From Hevea brasiliensis (taxonomy: Eukaryota; Streptophyta; Magnoliopsida; Malpighiales; Euphorbiaceae), in assembly GCF_030052815.1 (NCBI RefSeq), contig NC_079505.1, positions 29,876,287-29,940,286 of the forward strand: a stretch of DNA of 64,000 nt, written 5' to 3'. The position numbers and the translations under genes were made by a program. Position 1 is the first letter of the stretch. The number at the start of each line of letters is the position of its first letter. This document shows positions 58,870 through 64,000 of this stretch, in pieces. The notes beneath the pieces were generated by a model that made no database searches, was not told where the DNA came from, and was given only the letters and a program-made list of their open reading frames with translations.

Positions 58870-61421
58870 TGGTGAAAAGAGCATGGAGCAATTGAGTAAA
58901 CTTCTTTGAAGACACATTCAGATCAGCTCTAGGTATATCATAGGTATACCCATGTACATAGGTTTTGATGTATGTATGTGATAATATGTATGTAAATTAT
59001 TTGAGCAGTTGTATAAAAATTCTTGTAAAATATTTTGGCATGTAATTAAATGTAAATTATTGTGATATAAATGTTGAGTCTTGTAATCAATGAAATGTTC
59101 TTTATGATGAGATTGGTTTGAAAATGAATTGATTTGATTATTGAGATTTGAATGGTGAATTGAATTGAAGTTATTGGAGTTGTATTTGAGAAAATATATT
59201 GGGAGTGTTGTTCTTTTCAGGTTTGAAGAACTGTTTTCTCAAAACACAGTCGGCACTTTGCCGAAATTTTGAAAAATTTTTATAACACCAGATTTTAATC
59301 GATGATTTAAATTTTACAAAAATTGTTTTAAAATCCCTTGTAGTGTATCTAATGGGTTATCGGTACGCGAAGTACGGTAATTCATTAGGTGTACTACGAG
59401 ATCATGTTACATCTTACGGGGGAGTAAGGTGTGACATAATTTGTCAAAGTGATCTTCATGAAAGTTATTCCTCTATGTCTTAGCTTTAATTATCATTTTG
59501 AATCACTCAACTTAGAGGTCTAGATCATTAGTTATGATCAAAATACTAAGTACTATTCTTGGTGTCTTACCCTGCAATTCATAGGTTTTCCAGATTTTCA
59601 CCTAAATTCGCATCTAATATCCAAGCATTTTATACCCAAAATTTGCACCAGGTCTCTAAAACAAAGTTTTAGGCCTTTGTCTTTTCCAAATCATTTTGTA
59701 GCACCTCAATTGGAGATGTACAAGAAAAGTTATGCTCTATTTACTACCCAGAGGTCACATGGCAAAATTGCTGAGTTGCAGGAAATTCTAGTTTTGATAT
59801 TCTAACTTTCTCTAACATTTCAACCAATTTGCCTTTACATCTGGGTCTATATCAAAACATAAAAGTTGTAGTTCTATGTCTTTTGTGTATTTTGACTTTA
59901 GAATCATCTAATTTGCATTTGTGTAACTTAAGTTATGGCCATTTTAATAAAACTGTTCAAGTGACAAATTTCTCAAATTTCAGGTTAGTTCTAGAATCAA
60001 GGCAAATTTTTGGACTTACTTTGTCTAGCAAATTTGAGTAGATTATAGTTATAATTTGGCTTCATAGTCCTCATATGAATTGTTCTCCTATGTCTCAGAA
60101 TTACACAGGTTTAAGAATCACTCAATTTGGAGTTTTGTAGAGTGAATTATGCTTAATTAAGTTCATACTATTCATTTGGTTAGTTTTCCAGATTCCAGGT
60201 TTGCATTACCGGATTCTAGCCCTAATTAAAGTATTTTTCGGCCATTTTCAGATCAAGTGTTCTTTATGAAAGTTTTAGCATTTTGTCTTAAGTTTCATTT
60301 CCCATTAGTTTCACATTAATTGGAGTTATGTAGCTCAAGTTATGAGCAAATAACCCCACTGGACTCAAGCTGTCCAAAATTTAGCCTTAGGTTACCACAT
60401 CAATTCACTTAATTCCTTCATCAAATCATCATTATTTCTTACTAAGTGCACATCCAAAGTCATAATACAACCATAAAAACATTAATTAAGCTCCATACCA
60501 CAAAAATCCTAATTGCATAAAAACCCTCATTACCATCTTCAAATTCCAATCAATTCAAGTTAATAACCATGTTTACAACTCCATTTCAAGTCTAGGAATC
60601 AACTTAATTATATCAAAATACAAAACCCTTAACTCCATAACCCTTGACCAAAATTCCCTTCTCCAAATTATACATAATTTCCATCAATTTTCATGATAAT
60701 TTCTACAATAAAACTTAAATTTCACAAATCCATAACTAATTAAACTTGAATATTTACTTACCTCACTTGGCTCACTTTCAATCTTCACAAATCTCCCAAA
60801 TTTCTTGAAACTTTTGCTTCCTTTCTTCAATTCAAGGTTCAATTCAATGTTTTCTTGTGATTTTCTATGGATATTGTGGAAGAGTTTTAGGGTTTGGAAG
60901 CTTGAGTTAATAAAAAATGGAGGAAGAGAGAGAGAAGATTGGGGCGACACACTTGGAGAAGAAGAGAAGATGATAAAAGTGATGTAATAAAATGGAATTT
61001 TATCTTTTATAAATAAAGTTTTGTCTTACTGTAAAAATATCTAAATTAATTATGATTATAATTTTATTTATAATTATAACAATTCAATAATTCCACTTAT
61101 GTCCCCATTTCATTTTTCATACTCCTTTCCATTCATTAAATCCCATCCTAATGCATCAATCTCACTCACCTTAATTGACATTTAGGTCAAAAGTCAACTC
61201 TTCAAGTGAATTGACCAAAATGCCCTTCATCTGGTTATAGTTCATCTTTTTTCAACAATACTGATTGAGTTCATAACCCGATTGTCACTTTGATTTTTAT
61301 TATGCTTATTTCAATTAATTTTCCTCTCATTTTTAGTCCTCAAGTTGGCTTTGAATAATACTATTCACAGACCAGAATTAGTACCATTCAGAGCTTGGAA
61401 CTTTTGGGATGTTACATGTTC

Positions 61422-62025
61422 TATTCTTTATGCCTTAATTTTTTCCTAAAATGTGCTTTCAGGTTTTCATCTCAATAGGCTTGCTCTACCTTTTGCCTAA
61501 GTTATACTTTCAGATCTTCAACTTAGCGAGCTTAGCAGGGAATTCAACAATCGACACCTTTGCCTAAAGCTTTTAATCTATCCTGATGAGAAAAATTCAT
61601 ATTGAATCTAAAATATTTGATCCATTCACTTAACTATTTGATGTAACTTTTAAGACACAAGCATTTGTAATCATAATTAGATAATATCCATTTCTTGTCA
61701 TGTAATAAAAACCTTATTCATTAATTTGGGTACACCATTATCCCTTTTCCATTTAATTTTGTCAAATTTCTAACCTTTCAAAGTCAAAAATAAAATTATA
61801 ACCTGCTGAAAATAAAATTATAACCTGCTGAACGGCCCTTTCGAGTTTTCCATCTAGATCTTCTCTCACTCTTCTTTTGCCTATACTGCCCTTTTAGGTT
61901 TTCAGCCTAGCATTTATTATTTTCTTTTCTTCTTTTTTTTATTTTTTATTTGTTTTTCTTATTATTCTTTGCCCTAACTTTTGCTTAGATTTCCCTTTGT
62001 GGGTTTTTAACTTAGTGGGCCTATC
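61422..62025 (-). other. 3' non-coding part of the Tat-type element
   Basis: It follows the pol stop codon and has no coding signal. Five loose copies of a motif like CCTTTNGGGTTTTCANCNTAG(NGGGC) lie at about 61455, 61507, 61835, 61888 and 61991. A 22-bp direct duplication (GAAAATAAAATTATAACCTG) lies near 61786-61830. It continues into 53298-53856 across solo LTR I. Confidence 0.6.
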
Positions 62026-63600
62026 TTACACAAAGTACCTTTTAAGCCTGTCAAGGTTAATTGGTTCCTGAAACTCATGTCCATTCATGTCTGATATTCT
62101 CATAGCACTTTCTGGCAAGATCTTCTAGACAATATAGAGGCCATCCTAGTTTGGCTTGAATTTTCCTCTTGCATCAAAAAGAATGGGTTGGGCCTGTTTC
62201 AAAACCATATCACCTTCTTTGAACTTTCTTTGCATAACCTTTTTACTTAAGGTTTGGGCTATCTTTCTCTAATAGACCTATATGTGATACAAGGCCCTCA
62301 TTATCTTTTCATCAATCAACGCTAATTCCTCATATCTTTTCTGAGCCCACACATTTTCTAGGACATTGTCCTCAAACATCACTCTTAAGGATTCAACTTC
62401 TAACTTAATGGGTAGCACTTCTTCAGTTCCATACACTAAAGAGAATGGGGTTGCCCCCGTGGATGTTCTTGTAGAAGTTTGATAATGCCAAAGAGTATAA
62501 GGGAGTTTTTTAGGCCAATCCTTATAAGTTTCGACCATTTTTCTCAAAATAGTCTTCACATTCTTATTGGCTACTTCAATTGCTCCATTAGTCAGAGGCC
62601 TATACAGTGAAAACTTATGATGCTTGATTTTAAAATCTTTAATTAACTCTAAAAATCACCCTTAAATTGAGTGTTATTATCTGAGACTATCTCTTGAGGT
62701 ACTCCAAATCGGCAAATTATATTTCTTTGTATAAACTTATTCATATGCTTAGCATCCACTACTCTATAGCATTTAGCCTCAACCCATTCGGGAAAGTAGT
62801 TGATCGCCACAATTATAAATCTATGGCCATTAAAAGTTGTGGGAGAAATCTTCCGGATGATGTCTATGCCCTAAACCAAAAATGGCCATGACGAAGTCAT
62901 ACTGTAGAGCTTAATAAGCAATAGATGTTTCAAGTTTCCATGGATCTGATATTTATCTCATTTTTTAACAAACCTGGCATAGTCAGTCTCTATGGTAAAC
63001 CAGTAATAATCCAACCTTGGAATTTTTTTGGCCAAAACCTTTCCATTCATGTGAGGACCACACATTCCTGCATGTACTTCTTCCATTATTTGCTCAGACT
63101 ATTTTTCTGTCACACACAAGAGTAAGAGTCCTTTAAAGAACCTTTTATAGAGTTACCCCCCAGCCAAAGTAAACTAAGTGGCTAATCTACAAATTGTAGC
63201 TCTATCTCTTTTGTTGGCTTATTACAGGTATTCATTTACTTCTAGATACCTCATTATGTCTTCATACCATTTTCCTTCATCCTCTAGGTCCAAATGTGCT
63301 ATTACTAATCCTTTATAGCACGAAATCTTGCTTCTCATTAGAATAACTACCTGGGTCAAGTTTTGATCACCATTTTCCCATAGGGATACCAGTGTAGCTA
63401 GGGAATCGGCCATCTGATTCTGAGCTCGAGGCATGTGCTTAATGGTCACCTTGTCAAGATTAGCTAATAGTTTCTTTACATACTCCAAGTATGGCTTCAA
63501 TTTTTCTTCCTTCAATTCCCATTCAGCTCTAAGTCAATGTTTCTTTTGCTTTACCAGCCTCAAGCTCATATTTGTAGGGATCTTGTGTTATATTATATCT
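62026..63600 (-). pseudogene. Tat-type gypsy RNase H and integrase, decayed
   Basis: On the minus strand, from the right, the RNase H tail reads EWELKEEKLKPYLEYVKKLL and HMPRAQNQMADSLATLVS (63222-63550). Then the integrase: GIDIIRKISPTTFNGHRFIIVAINYF, seen as NGHRFIIVAINYFPEWVEA, where the first catalytic Asp (AIDYF in relatives) is Asn; VSDNNTQF (second Asp); YRPLTNGAIEVANKNVKTIL (Glu); STGATPFSLVYGTEEVLP; and the tail DARGKFKPN, MNGHEFQEPINLDRLKRYFV, stop at 62026. These are hallmarks of Tat-lineage (Ogre-like) integrases. Several stops and shifts are present. Confidence 0.87.
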
Positions 63601-63729
63601 CGATCAATCCCAGGCATATCCTTATAAGACTAGGCAAAAACTTTTTAGTACTTTATTAACAAAATTATAAATCTTTTTCTTTCTTCTTGAGTTAGATCTT
63701 TGACTAACTTTATTTCTTTAGGGTTTTCT
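63601..63729. other. Unassigned stretch right of the Tat remains
   Basis: AT-rich and without a recognisable domain; probably decayed Tat or Athila sequence. It ends at the LTR tip at 63730. Confidence 0.4.
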
Positions 63730-63821
63730 TGTCACACCTTACCCCTCTGTAAGATATGACATAATCCCGTAGTATACCTAACAAATTACCGAACTTCACC
63801 TACTGATAACCCATTAAATAT
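63730..63821 (-). repeat. 92-bp terminal fragment of an A-type LTR
   Basis: Starts TGTCACACCTTACCCC and matches the first 90 bp of LTR I and of the G1 5' LTR on this strand, through CTGATAACCCATTAAATA, then stops abruptly. It is only the 3' tip of an LTR, so it is a truncation product. Confidence 0.8.
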
Positions 63822-63836
63822 CCAAAAATGCTAAGT

Positions 63837-63998
63837 TTAGGTCTTTAGCTTGACCTTACTCAACCAAAATTCTATCTTCTCAATTGGCTCACCAACTGAA
63901 TAATGCCTCAACCTTTGCCCATTTACCTTGAAATTACCAGATTTTTCACCAAAAAATTCCACAGCACCATGAGGGAACACTTTCACAACTTTGAATGG
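63837..63998 (-). pseudogene. C-terminus of an Athila-type gypsy polyprotein, cut by window edge
   Basis: A 53-residue open tail on the minus strand, entering from the right edge: [16 protein letters not shown], then [19 protein letters not shown], ending in a stop at 63837. The pair VFPHGAVE and FKVNGQRL is typical of the integrase C-terminal end of Athila elements. It differs from the Tat tail at 62026, so two gypsy lineages meet here. Confidence 0.75.
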
Positions 63999-64000
63999 TC

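Larger units (their letters stand above)
55439..59436 (+). mobile_element. Solo LTR A2 (A-type) nested in LTR I, TSD TAATT
   Basis: 3998 bp, TGTAACACCCC to GGTGTGACA, flanked by TAATT at 55434-55438 and 59437-59441. It is the best complete A-type LTR of the window. Landmarks are a perfect donor AAGAG/GTAAGTATCC at 56310, a 63-nt AG/GT block at 57766-57828, twin hairpins at 58831-58869, and an acceptor TTGTTCTTTTCAG at 59220. It also holds a 36-bp direct duplication near 58395-58465 and a short minisatellite at 58507-58590. It lies opposite to its host LTR. Confidence 0.94.
53857..61416 (-). mobile_element. Solo LTR I (A-type), TSD TGTTC
   Basis: It spans two pieces around A2, 3557 bp in total. 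The left tip is TGTCACACC and the right tip GGGATGTTACA, with TGTTC at 53852-53856 and 61417-61421. Landmarks on the minus strand are twin hairpins at about 54444-54478 (stem 1 CTGAGT/ACTCAG), a decayed AG/GT block near 55215-55275, and the donor-like GTGAG/GTAAGTAAATA (GTAAGT at 60756-60761). The ORF at 60684-60950 lies across the donor and shows no family resemblance. It is inserted in the Tat element. Confidence 0.93.

Overview
The window is nuclear DNA from a flowering plant, almost certainly a eudicot. It is AT-rich and made entirely of nested LTR retrotransposons. I found no host gene, tRNA, rRNA or CRISPR array. The plant origin rests on chromodomain Ty3/gypsy polyproteins of Tekay type, Tat- and Athila-type gypsy remains, Ty1/copia polyproteins, primer-binding sites reading TGGTATCAGAGC (initiator tRNA-Met), and 5-bp target-site duplications (TSDs). 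Species cannot be read from the sequence. The setting looks like heterochromatin.

Layout, left to right. (1) <1-15637: Tekay-type gypsy element G1 on the minus strand. It has a truncated 3' LTR (1-572), a decayed pol, and a gag split from its protease by solo LTR A1 (4094-10721, TSD ACCTC). A1 is itself split by solo LTR B1 (7208-10287, TSD TTTGA). The PBS is at 12051 and the 5' LTR at 12071-15637. (2) 15638-23675: the 5' LTR (LTR C), PBS and first 23 gag codons of a plus-strand gypsy element. LTR C is interrupted by minus-strand solo LTR B2 (20249-23250, TSD CAGGC). (3) 23676-35236: a truncated minus-strand LTR (LTR E) carrying a complete but defective minus-strand copia element, copia1 (23954-33209, TSD TCCCA). 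(4) 35237-41489: an end-truncated plus-strand copia fragment, copia2, interrupted by a solo LTR of its own family (37127-39214, TSD CTAGT). (5) 41490-51652: gypsy element G2 on the minus strand, with both LTRs present (the left one truncated) and gag-PR-RT-RH-INT-chromodomain in between. (6) 51653-53297: the 3' part of a plus-strand A-type LTR (LTR H). (7) 53298-64000: an old minus-strand Tat-type gypsy element, interrupted by solo LTR I (53857-61416, TSD TGTTC), which is interrupted by plus-strand solo LTR A2 (55439-59436, TSD TAATT). At the right edge are a 92-bp LTR end and the tail of an Athila-type polyprotein.

The TSDs give an order of events. The Tat element was hit by I, then by A2. 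G1 was hit by A1, then by B1. The element owning LTR C was hit by B2. Six solo LTRs with matching TSDs against one complete TSD-flanked element show that LTR-LTR recombination has been the main force reshaping the locus.

The most interesting signals are not genes. (a) G2 integrase contains a 74-bp, very AT-rich GT...AG insertion; removing it exactly restores the reading frame seen without it in G1. (b) All the long gypsy LTRs carry a tandem pair of hairpins whose stems differ in sequence between LTR families but still pair. (c) The same LTRs share a strong 5' splice donor, a pyrimidine-tract acceptor near the 3' end and, in the A family, a 63-64 nt block bounded by AG and GT, suggesting a spliced leader inside the LTR. 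(d) Copia1 has fairly young LTRs around a badly decayed coding region, including a 23-bp repeat read in successive frames, which suggests it was mobilised in trans. No product here is likely to be functional.
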